DNA of 64,000 nucleotides from Saprospiraceae bacterium (GTDB taxonomy: Bacteria > Bacteroidota > Bacteroidia > Chitinophagales > Saprospiraceae). Numbering within the stretch: the stretch's first letter is position 1; every line of letters starts with the position of its first letter. Under the pieces are notes generated by a model. That model did no database searches, was not told the origin of the DNA, and was given only the letters and a program-made list of their open reading frames with translations. Below, one piece after another: positions 1-9,309 of this stretch. Location of the stretch: assembly GCA_022841345.1 (NCBI GenBank), contig JALHRR010000002.1, forward strand, positions 124,001 through 188,000, written 5' to 3'. The position numbers were made by a program, and so were the translations under genes.

Positions 1-1640
1 CATCGGGGATGCAGGTGAGTACCTATTTCATCAATCAGAACAATTCCCTGAGAGTTGTGATATCCGGCCGTATCTACTGAAAGCGTTTTCATGATATCTG
101 CAACAAGGGCTACCACAGTTTTGTATCCGTCACTATTGTCTTCAAGGGGATTAGAGGTGCCAAACTGAGCAATATTGATTCTGCCATTCTCAAGGTACAA
201 TCGGTCATCTCCTCTCAAAGCCAAAACATCAAAAAATGCCGGAGCTACTCTGTCATTGAATTCTTTTTCATCCAGCTCACTTAGCCACATATGCGGATCA
301 CAGAGCGCCACAGTATAGTCAAATAAATTATTGACATTCACATAATCCAGCATGTTGTTGTTACATTCTACTGAGCCTTTTGGCAATAACCTGGTAGAAC
401 CATATGCCATGAGAAAAGTCGGTGGATCTATAAGATCTGTATGGAATCCGGTGGGATCAAAATAAAGTACAATTGGCTCGTCATGCTCGTAGCTATAAAT
501 TTTCACATAACCTGAATCTGTAAAGTAGCGCAAATAGTCCATTACATCAAGATCCATTAAATCGAGCTGTTTTTTTCCGGCCAATGCTAAAGTTAAAGCT
601 TGCAGGATGGAACTTTTGCCAATGCCGTTGTCGCCAAGAATGAGCAACCATGATTCCCGGTTTTCCTGATTTCCGGTAGGTAAGATTTGAATGGATAATT
701 TGTCAATAGATTTAAAATTCTCAATTTCAATGGATTTGATAGAGAATCTTTTGATCTGAGAAATTTGATTAGACAATACTTGCTTCTCTATATCTGTGAT
801 ATTTGAATGAGACTGGTTTTTAATTGTTTTGTTCGCTTTTTTGGAGATTTTATCGATTGACGGCGTGGACTTTTGAGTTATCCTGTTCCAGGGATCTGTA
901 TGTTCTTTTAGCCATTCTGCAAAGACAGCTCTAAGAGTACCTGCATATTGTTGAGTGGGGATATCGGAATGAAGTTCAGTGATGTATTCGAGATTAAGTT
1001 TGTTTTTGGAAGCGCTTTGAATATTTAAACTTTGTAATTCACGTTGAAAAAGCTTAGCAGCTGTTTGTCTTCCATTTACCAAATCTCTTCTGTTTAATCC
1101 CAAAATATCGATGGTCGTCTGGCCTTTTTTCGTTTTGCCCTGCAGCATTCCAGTTATGGAAAAGCTTATATGTACAGCGGGATCTTCAGAACAAGGGTCG
1201 ATAAGCAATGGATTTTCATTTTTTAAATCTGCACCAATAGCTCCAATAGCCGCACGATTCGTCTCATTTTCCAGAGGGAAAAAATCTCTTTTATGCTTAA
1301 GACAAATCTGGCAGACCATCAATAAATTGCCCCAATCATATGCCAGCCACCAATAGTGCTGAGCTGCATATTCTTTTCCCATTCCCCTGGCACCTGAAGT
1401 AGGGCGGAAGTGCTCGATTTCAGCAATTCCAATGGTGTCAATTCTTGACTCACAAAAAGCACATTTGCCCTGACACATCTTCATCAAATCAGCTCTGACT
1501 TGCTCCAGCACTGAAATATCGAATCTGAATCGTTCCTGCCTGTGAATATTTTCAGAGCTTCCCTTCAGCTGCTCATAGGCTGACTTTACAGCAGCAGATT
1601 TAAGGAATTTGGGAGCCGGTCCTCGTTTAATTTTTATCAT
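1..1640 (-). CDS. HNH endonuclease-AAA ATPase fusion (Septu/PtuAB-like), 3' end cut by window edge
   Basis: Leftward open frame from ATG at 1640 with 546 visible residues and no stop before the window edge. The N-terminus carries an HNH module with zinc ribbon: C60-x2-C63, EHF with H77, N105, C110-x2-C113 and H116, in the style of the retron/Septu PtuB family (TIGR02646-like). The C-terminal half is an OLD/PtuA-type ATPase: Walker A GDNGIGKSS at about 337-345 and Walker B LIDE with D537/E538, followed by HLHP. The family pairs an ATP-sensing SMC-like ATPase with a nuclease, usually as two genes; here both lie in one chain with the HNH first. No in-frame start exists upstream before a stop. 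Anti-phage defence is an inference from the family; partners, if any, lie left of the window or are absent, since the next gene to the right is divergent. Confidence 0.85.
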   Translation of the reverse strand, partial: MIKIKRGPAPKFLKSAAVKSAYEQLKGSSENIHRQERFRFDISVLEQVRADLMKMCQGKCAFCESRIDTIGIAEIEHFRPTSGARGMGKEYAAQHYWWLAYDWGNLLMVCQICLKHKRDFFPLENETNRAAIGAIGADLKNENPLLIDPCSEDPAVHISFSITGMLQGKTKKGQTTIDILGLNRRDLVNGRQTAAKLFQRELQSLNIQSASKNKLNLEYITELHSDIPTQQYAGTLRAVFAEWLKEHTDPWNRITQKSTPSIDKISKKANKTIKNQSHSNITDIEKQVLSNQISQIKRFSIKSIEIENFKSIDKLSIQILPTGNQENRESWLLILGDNGIGKSSILQALTLALAGKKQLDLMDLDVMDYLRYFTDSGYVKIYSYEHDEPIVLYFDPTGFHTDLIDPPTFLMAYGSTRLLPKGSVECNNNMLDYVNVNNLFDYTVALCDPHMWLSELDEKEFNDRVAPAFFDVLALRGDDRLYLENGRINIAQFGTSNPLEDNSDGYKTVVALVADIMKTLSVDTAGYHNSQGIVLIDEIGTHLHPR

Positions 1641-2144
1641 CAGGCTGCATTTTAAGGAGGTGAGTAATAAATGGACTTACTATGGATATTAGGTTTGCCG
1701 AACTAAATAACTTATATTTATTCAAATACCCCGGACTAATCCTGGATGAACTGGTGATATTGAACCATTACCTTTTCCAGACTATTGGGGTTGGAATATT
1801 ACTTTAATTTCATTCTGAATTTTGTAAGATATAATCAGATGTATTCATTTTGCAAAGTTTACATAAGTTGATCTCTTTGAAAAGAGTATTTATACCTTAA
1901 ATTGCTTATTACTCAGGAGTATTAATTAACTTAAATCCAAAGTATTATTTCAAACATTAGCTGAACAGAGATTTAACAAACCAATTCCATTTCAATTTGT
2001 TATCCCTTACTTAATTCCGAACCCGATGTGAGATATCATGATGTGTTGAGAATAGTTTCGGAGTATTGACCTGCAAAAAGAGCATTTGCTTGTTGTTTGG
2101 AATCATTAATTTTGAATGATACTTCTATATCTCAATCTATTTTC
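1641..2144. other. Divergent intergenic region
   Basis: About 500 AT-rich bases between the leftward HNH-ATPase gene and the rightward kinase gene. It must hold both promoters, but I find no exact TAnnTTTG element in either orientation, no tRNA and no convincing small gene. Confidence 0.5.
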
Positions 2145-3542
2145 ATGGAAAAATCGCTTGTCGAACAGTTACAATCATTTGAGCAACTAAAAGATGTGCC
2201 TGCCGAACAGCTACAATGGCTGATCGATCACAGCAAACATTATACTATACCGGAAGGTGAATATCTTTTCAAATCAGGAGACCCCATCGACCATACTCAT
2301 TTCATTCTAAAAGGTGCTTACAGAATTCTCATCAACAGAAGTAATCAGCAAATGGATCTTGGCCTGGGTGAAGAAGGAGATATTACGGGATATTTACCTT
2401 TTTCCAGAGGTAAAAACAGTGTTGCAGTTGGCCTGGTCATCAGAGATTTGGAGGCACTATCTTTTCCCAAATCACTTGAAAAAGAATTGATCGCCAACAA
2501 TTATGAGCTAACTGCTGCTTTAGTACAGGCAATGACATCCAGGGTCAGGGAATTTACGGCCTTGCAAAAACAGAATGAAAAAATGATGGCTCTTGGTAAG
2601 CTATCTGCTGGTCTGGCACATGAACTTAATAATCCTGCAGCAGCCATTGTGCGCGGTTCATCTGAATTGCGAAAGCACCTGCAATTACAGCCTGAAGCTT
2701 TTAAAAAGGTCATAAATATTAAAATGACCACCGAACAAATTGATGGAGTGAATGCCATTTTGTTTAATCGTCTTCAAAGTAAACCCGAACCACTCAGCTT
2801 GATGGAGCGCACAGCTTGCGAGGATGAAATCCTTGACTGGCTGGAAGATCACAATATTCCACATGACGAGGATACTGCAGAGAATCTGGTAGAATTCGGT
2901 TTTGAGGAAGAAGATTTTGAAAAAATTCTGGAACTGGTTCCTGAGCAAGATTTGGGTCCGGTACTGAAATGGATCAGCAATAATCTGACCACAGAGCGTC
3001 TTGTTGAAGATATACAGGATGCTTCAGACAGGATTTCTTCCCTGATCGGATCAGTGAAAAGCTATACGCATATGGATCAGGCCAGCGAACGACACATGGC
3101 GGATGTCCATCAGGGACTCAGAAATACGCTCACGATGCTGAATCACAAAATCAAGAAAAGTAACATTTCTGTGGAATTCAATTTTGATGACAGCATCGGG
3201 GATATTCCTATTGTGGTAAGTGCCATGAATCAGGTATGGACCAATGTCATAGACAATGCCATCGATGCTATGGAAAATACTCCCAATCCTGTTCTTCAGA
3301 TCTGCACAATCAAAGATGGCAAATTTGCCAAAATTCAGATCATCGACAATGGGCCGGGGATACCGGATGATGTTCTCTCCAGAATCTGGGACCCATTTTT
3401 TACCACTAAAGAAATGGGAAAAGGAACAGGAATGGGCCTCGAAGTGGTTCAGCAGATTGTCTCACAACACAATGGAAAAGTCACGGTGAACACCAGTCCG
3501 GGCAAAACTGTTTTTGAGTTTTGTTTTCCACGATCACTTTAA
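2145..3542 (+). CDS. Sensor histidine kinase with N-terminal cyclic-nucleotide-binding-like domain
   Basis: Soluble kinase of about 465 residues. Residues ~5-125 resemble a CRP/cNMP-binding beta-roll ([14 protein letters not shown]). An H-box follows ([15 protein letters not shown], the phospho-acceptor H), then a helical insert, and a C-terminal HATPase with N box ([11 protein letters not shown]), G1 box DNGPGIP and G2 box [12 protein letters not shown] at 2097 is in frame, but the ATG at 2145 places the protein exactly at the start of the domain and is preferred. No membrane segment is visible, so it is probably cytoplasmic. It is followed 56 bases later by a response regulator fused to a thioredoxin-reductase-like protein, the natural phosphorylation target. 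The ligand of the cNMP domain is unknown; it may act as a redox or nucleotide sensor. Confidence 0.88.
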   Translation: MEKSLVEQLQSFEQLKDVPAEQLQWLIDHSKHYTIPEGEYLFKSGDPIDHTHFILKGAYRILINRSNQQMDLGLGEEGDITGYLPFSRGKNSVAVGLVIRDLEALSFPKSLEKELIANNYELTAALVQAMTSRVREFTALQKQNEKMMALGKLSAGLAHELNNPAAAIVRGSSELRKHLQLQPEAFKKVINIKMTTEQIDGVNAILFNRLQSKPEPLSLMERTACEDEILDWLEDHNIPHDEDTAENLVEFGFEEEDFEKILELVPEQDLGPVLKWISNNLTTERLVEDIQDASDRISSLIGSVKSYTHMDQASERHMADVHQGLRNTLTMLNHKIKKSNISVEFNFDDSIGDIPIVVSAMNQVWTNVIDNAIDAMENTPNPVLQICTIKDGKFAKIQIIDNGPGIPDDVLSRIWDPFFTTKEMGKGTGMGLEVVQQIVSQHNGKVTVNTSPGKTVFEFCFPRSL

Positions 3543-3598
3543 TATTTAGTTTTATGATGATGTTTTTGTTCCTCTCCAATTTTACAAATAAATAAAAT

Positions 3599-5260
3599 AT
3601 GACTACACCCATCATATTCTCCATAGACGACGATCCGCAAGTACTTCGTGCGATAGGACGGGACCTCAAGAGTAAATTCAGACCGGAATATAGAATATTG
3701 AGCACTACCTCTGTAGATGAGGCACTCAAGAGCCTTGTAGAACTGAAGAATAAAGGCGAGACAGTTGCTTTATTTATTTCTGATCAGAAAATGCCTGAAA
3801 TGCAGGGTGTAGAATTTCTGGAAAAGGCAAAGGTCATTTATCCCGATGCAAAAAGAGTATTGCTCACTGCTTATTCAGACACAGATGCCGCCATCAAAGC
3901 TATCAATGATGTACAGCTGGACTATTATTTATTGAAACCATGGGATCCGCCGGAGGAGAGATTGTATCCGGTTCTGATCGACTTGCTGGATGACTGGCAT
4001 GCAAATGTCAAAATGGAATTCAAGGGAATCCGTGTCCTGGGATACCAGTTTTCTCCCAAATCCCACGCTATCAAAGACTATTTATCAGGTAATCTGTTTT
4101 CATTTCAATGGCTGGATGTTCGGACTTCAGAGGCTGCAGCTGAATTGATTGAGATCAATGGTTTTGAAAATAAGGATTTTCCTGTGGTCTTTTTTGAGGA
4201 TGGATCTTATCTCAAGCAACCGCAGCTCCGGGACATTGCATCCAAAATCGGGATGAGTCATGAGGCACAGGCTGATTTGTACGATGTAGTGATAGTAGGT
4301 GCCGGCCCTGCTGGTCTTGCCGCAGCAGTATATGCCGCATCTGAAGGATTGAAAACACTTCTTGTAGAAAAACGCGCTCCGGGTGGACAGGCAGGAACCA
4401 GTTCCAGGATTGAAAATTATCTGGGATTCCCTAATGGGCTTAGTGGTTCTGAACTAACCAGGAGGGCTATCACTCAGGCGACCAGATTTGGTACGGAGTT
4501 TCTTTCACCGCAGGAAGTGAAATCAATTAGTTTTCAGGCGCCATACAAGATTTTGACATTGGGTGATGGGGCTGTGATCAATACAAAAAGCTTGCTGATC
4601 ACAACAGGAGTCAATTACAGGCAATTGGATACAGAAGGGATAGAAAAGCTTACCGGTGCCGGAGTTTATTACGGGGCTGCCAATACAGAAGCTCAGTTTT
4701 GCAAAGATAAGATAGTCTTCATTGTTGGGGGTGGAAATTCAGCAGGTCAGGCAGCCATGTATTTGAGTCAATTTGCTGAGAAAGTAGTTATTCTGATCAG
4801 GAGGGAAACGCTTCATGAGACAATGTCTTCTTATTTGATAGAGCAAATTGAAGGGACTCCAAATATCGAAGTGTGGCCTCATACCCAGGTAAAAGAGGTG
4901 ATCGGCGGTGACTCTCTTGAAAAAGTGGTGGTTCAGTTCAATCAAAAGCAAAATTGTGAAGGATTTGCTGCTGCGGCATTATTTGTATTTATTGGAGCTC
5001 AGCCTGTGTCACATTGGTTGCCGGCTGATGTAATAAAAGATAATAAAGGCTTTGTAAGCACAGGAAGAGAAATGACTTCCTTGAAAGATTTCAAAAAAAT
5101 ATGGAAATTGGACCGCGAACCTTACTTGCTGGAGACCAGCATTCCCGGAGTTTTTGCTGCCGGCGATGTGCGATCCGGGGCGATGAACAGAGTAGCATCG
5201 GCAGTAGGAGAGGGTGCAATGGCTATTAGTTTTGTACACAAATATTTAGCAGAAATTTAA
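3599..5260 (+). CDS. Response regulator fused to glutaredoxin-like and thioredoxin-reductase-like flavoprotein
   Basis: 553 residues. Residues 1-125 are a receiver domain: acidic D10-D12, phospho-acceptor D62 in SDQKMP, then LLTAYSD and LKPWD. Residues ~133-215 have a glutaredoxin-like pattern (start of RVLGY, later FPVVFFEDG), but the active-site cysteines are replaced by SPKSHA. Residues ~225-553 are a two-dinucleotide-fold reductase: FAD motif GAGPAGLAAA, GGQAGTSSRIENYLG, NAD(P) motif GGGNSAG and a C-terminal AAGDVR FAD motif. The CxxC expected before GGGNSAG in thioredoxin reductase is absent (YYGAANTEAQFC), so it cannot do classical thiol transfer. NCBI-style naming calls such proteins fused response regulator/thioredoxin-disulfide reductase. 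It is probably an NAD(P)H oxidase or redox-output response regulator controlled by the upstream kinase. The next gene follows after 7 bases. Confidence 0.9.
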   Translation: MTTPIIFSIDDDPQVLRAIGRDLKSKFRPEYRILSTTSVDEALKSLVELKNKGETVALFISDQKMPEMQGVEFLEKAKVIYPDAKRVLLTAYSDTDAAIKAINDVQLDYYLLKPWDPPEERLYPVLIDLLDDWHANVKMEFKGIRVLGYQFSPKSHAIKDYLSGNLFSFQWLDVRTSEAAAELIEINGFENKDFPVVFFEDGSYLKQPQLRDIASKIGMSHEAQADLYDVVIVGAGPAGLAAAVYAASEGLKTLLVEKRAPGGQAGTSSRIENYLGFPNGLSGSELTRRAITQATRFGTEFLSPQEVKSISFQAPYKILTLGDGAVINTKSLLITTGVNYRQLDTEGIEKLTGAGVYYGAANTEAQFCKDKIVFIVGGGNSAGQAAMYLSQFAEKVVILIRRETLHETMSSYLIEQIEGTPNIEVWPHTQVKEVIGGDSLEKVVVQFNQKQNCEGFAAAALFVFIGAQPVSHWLPADVIKDNKGFVSTGREMTSLKDFKKIWKLDREPYLLETSIPGVFAAGDVRSGAMNRVASAVGEGAMAISFVHKYLAEI

Positions 5261-5267
5261 TCCAATT

Positions 5268-6197
5268 ATGATTTATTATACCCCAAACAAATACTGGCTG
5301 AAAGACATTTCTCACTTATTCAGATCCTGGACAATGACACGTATCATGCGTGCCGTAGGCTGGATAGGATTATTTACAATGATTGTCGCTATCATCGAAA
5401 TAGAATTGATTGGAGAAAATATGTTTGAACCCGGACTGAGCATTTTCTCATTGCTGGGTATAGTACTTTCTATATTGTTGGTTTTCAGAACCAGTACTGC
5501 CTATGAGCGCTGGTGGGAGGGCCGGATGCATTGGGGTGCTTTGGTTAATCACAGCCGTAATCTGGCAGTTGCAGCAGCTTCTACTTTTCCGGAAAACGAT
5601 ATTGAAAATAAGCATCGCATAACCGTTTTGATTTCTAATTTTTGTATTGGTCTGAAAGAACATTTAAGAGCAGGAGTTAAAGTCGAAGAATTGGTTTTCC
5701 TATCCGATGAGGACAAACGGGATTATCCTTTGAAAGGTCATATACCCAATCATATCAGTTTGCAAATTCATCGTCTGGTGGAAAAATTGCATCGGGAAGA
5801 GAAAATATCTTTGGGAGATTTTCTGAATTTCAAACCTCACACACAAGCTTTGCTGGATATTCTGGGAGCCTGCGAAAGAATAAAAAAGACTCCCATTCCA
5901 TTCAGCTACAGTGTCTATATGAAAATATTCATCACTGCTTATGGTGTATTGCTTCCTTTTGCCCTTATACCCGAACTAGGATATTTAGCAGTACCGGTAG
6001 TGATGGTAGTTTTCTTTGCATTCATTGGTGTACAGTTGATGGCAGAAGAGATCGAAGATCCTTTTGGATTGGATTGTAATGACCTTCCTACCGGAGATAT
6101 AGCGCACAATATCAAGAATAATGTTTTTGAGATTCTGGAGGCAAAATCCTCCATCGGAAAAGAACATGTGCTGGAAGAGTACGAGAAGGTGTTTTGA
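5268..6197 (+). CDS. Bestrophin-family (UPF0187) anion channel
   Basis: 309 residues, integral membrane. Two hydrophobic segments lie near residues ~25-75 (MIVAIIEIELIG; LLGIVLSILLVFR), followed by the family's TAYERWWEGR motif and two more hydrophobic segments at ~215-255 (PFALIPELGYLAVPV). The C-terminus carries EEIEDPFGLDCNDLP, matching the bestrophin acidic belt and DPFG motif. Length is typical of bacterial homologues, which form pentameric ion channels. The start codon lies 8 bases after the flavoprotein stop, so it is translated in the same operon as the kinase and the REC-reductase. This suggests an ion conductance linked to that signalling pathway; that link is an inference. Confidence 0.88.
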   Translation: MIYYTPNKYWLKDISHLFRSWTMTRIMRAVGWIGLFTMIVAIIEIELIGENMFEPGLSIFSLLGIVLSILLVFRTSTAYERWWEGRMHWGALVNHSRNLAVAAASTFPENDIENKHRITVLISNFCIGLKEHLRAGVKVEELVFLSDEDKRDYPLKGHIPNHISLQIHRLVEKLHREEKISLGDFLNFKPHTQALLDILGACERIKKTPIPFSYSVYMKIFITAYGVLLPFALIPELGYLAVPVVMVVFFAFIGVQLMAEEIEDPFGLDCNDLPTGDIAHNIKNNVFEILEAKSSIGKEHVLEEYEKVF

Positions 6198-6434
6198 ACG
6201 TGTATTGAATAGTGAATAGCATATTTACGAATTACGAATTGCGAATTACGATTTTGAACAGCCATTTTAGCAGCCACCTGAACATCCATTTGAAAAGGTG
6301 TAAGGTTGAAGTAGAGTAATTCTTATTATGTCAAGATGCCTTGTGTGATAATTTAAAAATTCAAAGTCAACCACTAATTATAATTTCAATCCGAAATGAA
6401 TTACGTATTGTTAGTTAGAGAAAAATAGAAATAC

Positions 6435-7580
6435 ATGATGCTAGCTGAAGAATTTCATCGTATCCGTCAACATACGATTCACCTTTGCAATCGCCTGGAA
6501 ACGGAAGATTACGGACTTCAACCTGTTTCTTTCGTGAGTCCTGCAAAATGGCACCTGGCGCATACCAGCTGGTTTTTTGAGACATTTATTCTGAAGCCGC
6601 ATCTTCTGGGATACAAGCCCTATAATGAGCAGTTTCATTTTTTCTATAATAGCTATTATGAAGCACTGGGAGAAAGGACACTCAGAGCAGAACGAGGACA
6701 GCTCAGCAGACCTACTGTTCGTGAAATTTATGACTACAGAGCCCACGTGGACGAACAAATGCAACGCTGGTTTGAACTGGCAGATGTGACAGAATTTGAA
6801 GATCTGGTTATTCTGGGATTTCAGCATGAACAGCAGCATCAGGAGTTATTGATTACGGATTTGAAATATTCGCTTTCACTCAATCCTCTGTTTCCGTCAG
6901 TGGTGGATATTCCTGAGCAGGAAAAAATAAATCCTGCCGAGGGTTTTGTCCATATTCCGGAAGGAATCTATGAAATCGGTTTTGATGGAGAAGGATTTTG
7001 CTTTGACAATGAACTTGGCAGACATAAGGTTTTTTTGCAGGAATTCAGTATCGATACCAAGCTGGTGACAGCAGGGGAATACCTGAGTTTCGTAGAAGCA
7101 GGGGGATATCAGGATGCTGAGCACTGGCATCAGGAAGGATGGGAATGGGTCAAAGCTAATCATATTGAGCAACCTTTGTACTGGCACAAAACTGAAGAAG
7201 GCCGAAAAATATATACACTCAATGGCTTAAAGCCTCTGGAAATGAATGCTCCTTTGGCACATGTGAGCTGGTATGAAGCTGCAGCATTTGCATCCTGGAG
7301 TTGTAAGCGACTGCCTACAGAATTTGAGTGGGAAGTTGCAAGTCCATTGTTGGGTCATGGTGCCAGATGGGAATGGACGGGTTCAGCCTATTTACCTTAT
7401 CCCGGATACAAAAAGCTTCCGGGCGCATTAGGAGAGTACAATGGAAAATTCATGATCAATCAAATGGTGCTTCGTGGTGGTTCAGTAGCTACTCCTGCCG
7501 GACATTCAAGATCGACGTATAGAAATTTCTTTCACCCGGATATGAGATGGCAATTTACAGGAATAAGACTGGCTGAATAG
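6435..7580 (+). CDS. egtB: Ergothioneine biosynthesis sulfoxide synthase EgtB
   Basis: 381 residues. The N-terminal DinB-like four-helix domain holds the non-haem iron ligands H43 (KWHLAHTSW) and H131/H135 in HEQQHQE. The C-terminal half is a formylglycine-generating-enzyme fold (EGFVHIPEGIYEIG, VSWYEAAAFASW, LPTEFEWE, WEWTGSAY, VLRGGS). EgtB joins hercynine with gamma-glutamylcysteine or cysteine using O2 to give the sulfoxide precursor of ergothioneine. It is somewhat shorter than the mycobacterial enzyme. The product of the next gene, EgtD, makes its substrate, which supports the assignment. No EgtC amidase or EgtE lyase lies nearby, so a cysteine-using version is possible. Start ATG ATG at 6435; the second ATG at 6438 is equally possible. 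Confidence 0.92.
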   Translation: MMLAEEFHRIRQHTIHLCNRLETEDYGLQPVSFVSPAKWHLAHTSWFFETFILKPHLLGYKPYNEQFHFFYNSYYEALGERTLRAERGQLSRPTVREIYDYRAHVDEQMQRWFELADVTEFEDLVILGFQHEQQHQELLITDLKYSLSLNPLFPSVVDIPEQEKINPAEGFVHIPEGIYEIGFDGEGFCFDNELGRHKVFLQEFSIDTKLVTAGEYLSFVEAGGYQDAEHWHQEGWEWVKANHIEQPLYWHKTEEGRKIYTLNGLKPLEMNAPLAHVSWYEAAAFASWSCKRLPTEFEWEVASPLLGHGARWEWTGSAYLPYPGYKKLPGALGEYNGKFMINQMVLRGGSVATPAGHSRSTYRNFFHPDMRWQFTGIRLAE

Positions 7581-7707
7581 ATTCTAAGCGGGTTAATTGC
7601 CGGAGTATTTTGAAACCTTAAACTCCTCAAATGCGTATCTATTTATACATTTAAAAATTTTCTCTTTTGCCTGAAATCAATATTTCAAGCACTACAAAGT
7701 ATATACA

Positions 7708-8688
7708 ATGAATAGCATCAAAGAATTATCGAAACCTGTAAAAATTCAGTCAGGCTTCATGAAGGACGTTAAATTGGGTCTTTCTTCACAGTCCAAATAT
7801 CTGCCTTCCAAATATTTCTATGATGAAAAGGGAGATGAGCTTTTTCGAAGGATCACGGAATTGCCGGAGTATTATCTGACCAGATCGGAATATGCAATTT
7901 TGAAAGAACATGCATCAGAGATCATGTCAGTCATGGATACAAAAAAACCATTCAGACTTGTAGAGCTGGGAGCAGGAGATGGTATGAAGACAAAAGTTTT
8001 GTTGAATCATCTGCTCGAGGCCGGGTATAACTTTACATATGTGCCTATAGATATTTCAGGTAATGCGCTTGAATTACTTCAGGAGGATATGGAAGATGAA
8101 TTTCTTTCCCTTCAAATTGAAACGGTGCAAGGTGAGTACTTGAATGCACTTTCAAGATCTTTATTCAAGGATGATCAGGTATCCTTTGTTTTGTTTCTGG
8201 GCTCCAGCATAGGCAATTTTTCAATAGATGAAACAGAGGGTTTCTTTGAGGCATTATCTGAGGCGCTCAAGCCGGGAGATTACTTGCTCACGGGTTGGGA
8301 CTTGCAGAAAAACCCGCATACTATTCTGGCAGCATACAATGATTCAAAAGGAGTGACACGCGATTTCAATCTCAATTTATTGAGCCGTATCAATTCAGAA
8401 TTGGGAGGGGATATTGATGTATCCAATTTCACTCATTATCCTGTTTATGATCCAGAAACAGGGTTTGCAAAGAGTTATTTGGTCGCAAATTCAGCCGCTA
8501 CTTACAGAATTTCTGATCTTGATTTAACTGTTAAATTTGAAGCAGGTGAATCTATTTTCATGGAAATTTCCAGAAAGTATACTCAGGAATATATCCATCA
8601 TATCGCCCAAAGCAGTGGTTTTTCTCAGACTGGAAGCTGGCAGGACAAAAAATCATATTTTATTGATACCCTTTGGAGAAGGACATAA
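7708..8688 (+). CDS. egtD: L-histidine N-alpha-methyltransferase EgtD
   Basis: 326 residues, the usual length of EgtD. SAM-dependent methyltransferase with an EgtD-type N-terminus (SKYLPSKYFYDEKGDELF), glycine-rich SAM loop LVELGAGDGMKTK, and the family's FLGSSIGNF and GWDLQKNP motifs. It trimethylates histidine to hercynine, the first step of ergothioneine synthesis. The gene starts 127 bases after egtB on the same strand, so the pair may share a transcript. Ergothioneine is a small-molecule antioxidant, in keeping with the redox-flavoured operon just upstream, though a functional link is only suggested by position. Confidence 0.93.
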   Translation: MNSIKELSKPVKIQSGFMKDVKLGLSSQSKYLPSKYFYDEKGDELFRRITELPEYYLTRSEYAILKEHASEIMSVMDTKKPFRLVELGAGDGMKTKVLLNHLLEAGYNFTYVPIDISGNALELLQEDMEDEFLSLQIETVQGEYLNALSRSLFKDDQVSFVLFLGSSIGNFSIDETEGFFEALSEALKPGDYLLTGWDLQKNPHTILAAYNDSKGVTRDFNLNLLSRINSELGGDIDVSNFTHYPVYDPETGFAKSYLVANSAATYRISDLDLTVKFEAGESIFMEISRKYTQEYIHHIAQSSGFSQTGSWQDKKSYFIDTLWRRT

Positions 8689-8701
8689 TCAGATTCTTCT
8701 G

Positions 8702-8709
8702 TATTTTTG
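8702..8709 (+). promoter_or_regulatory. Bacteroidota -7 element TATTTTTG
   Basis: Exact match to TAnnTTTG, ending 18 bases before the ATG of the zinc-ribbon gene at 8728. No well-spaced -33 TTTG; the nearest (8672-8675) is 26 bases away. Confidence 0.45.
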
Positions 8710-8727
8710 CAGCCCAATTTTTTTTAG

Positions 8728-9309
8728 ATGGACCGATTTGCTGATACGGGCGTAGAGCTTTCTGATTTTGCTACTCATTTTGTAGTAGAATGCCCCCGTT
8801 GTAAAGGCAAAGCACTTGTCACATCCACTCAGCGTTTACAATGTACTTCCTGTCATCATACAGAGGAAAAAGGAAGATGGTATGGATACGCTACCGCTTA
8901 TCTGTCTGTCAAATGCCGGGAATGTCACGAGCAGATCAGAGAAACTTTTATCTGGAAAAATGGTTCAAAAAGTGTACACAGTGTCTGCAAAAATTGCGGA
9001 GATTCCACGCATTATGACGCCAGTATCATGAGACATCCGATGCATGAGGGGCGTATGACTGACAGTGTATTCGGACTTCCTCTCTGGTTACAGGATACTT
9101 ACCGGGAACATCATTTCTGGGCATTCAATTATGAACATCTGGAAGCATTGAACGCTTACATTCAAGCTGGATTACGTGAACGGGGAATCGAACCGAGAAA
9201 TACCATTAAGAAAAATTCTGCTATGTTCAGTCGCTTACCGGCCTTCATGACGAAAGGTTCCAATAGAAAAGATATCGTGCGGATGGTCGATGGACTTCTA
9301 AGGAAGTAG
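8728..9309 (+). CDS. Conserved hypothetical zinc-ribbon protein
   Basis: 193 residues, no signal peptide or membrane segment. The first ~95 residues hold four CxxC-type pairs in two ribbons: CPRC with CTSC, and CREC with CKNC, so two zinc ions are likely bound. The C-terminal half is basic and contains HPMHEGRM, GLPLWLQDTYREHHFWAFNYEHLEALN and a KKNSAMFSRLPAF segment. I do not recognise a characterised family. The ribbon arrangement would suit nucleic-acid or protein binding, but no function can be assigned. It has its own likely promoter just upstream and is separated from the next gene by a long repeat-rich spacer. Confidence 0.8.
   Translation: MDRFADTGVELSDFATHFVVECPRCKGKALVTSTQRLQCTSCHHTEEKGRWYGYATAYLSVKCRECHEQIRETFIWKNGSKSVHSVCKNCGDSTHYDASIMRHPMHEGRMTDSVFGLPLWLQDTYREHHFWAFNYEHLEALNAYIQAGLRERGIEPRNTIKKNSAMFSRLPAFMTKGSNRKDIVRMVDGLLRK

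Noticed and set aside
2097-2144. TTG start extending the histidine kinase by 16 residues
   Set aside because: The extension is not domain-like and the ATG at 2145 fits the family start better.
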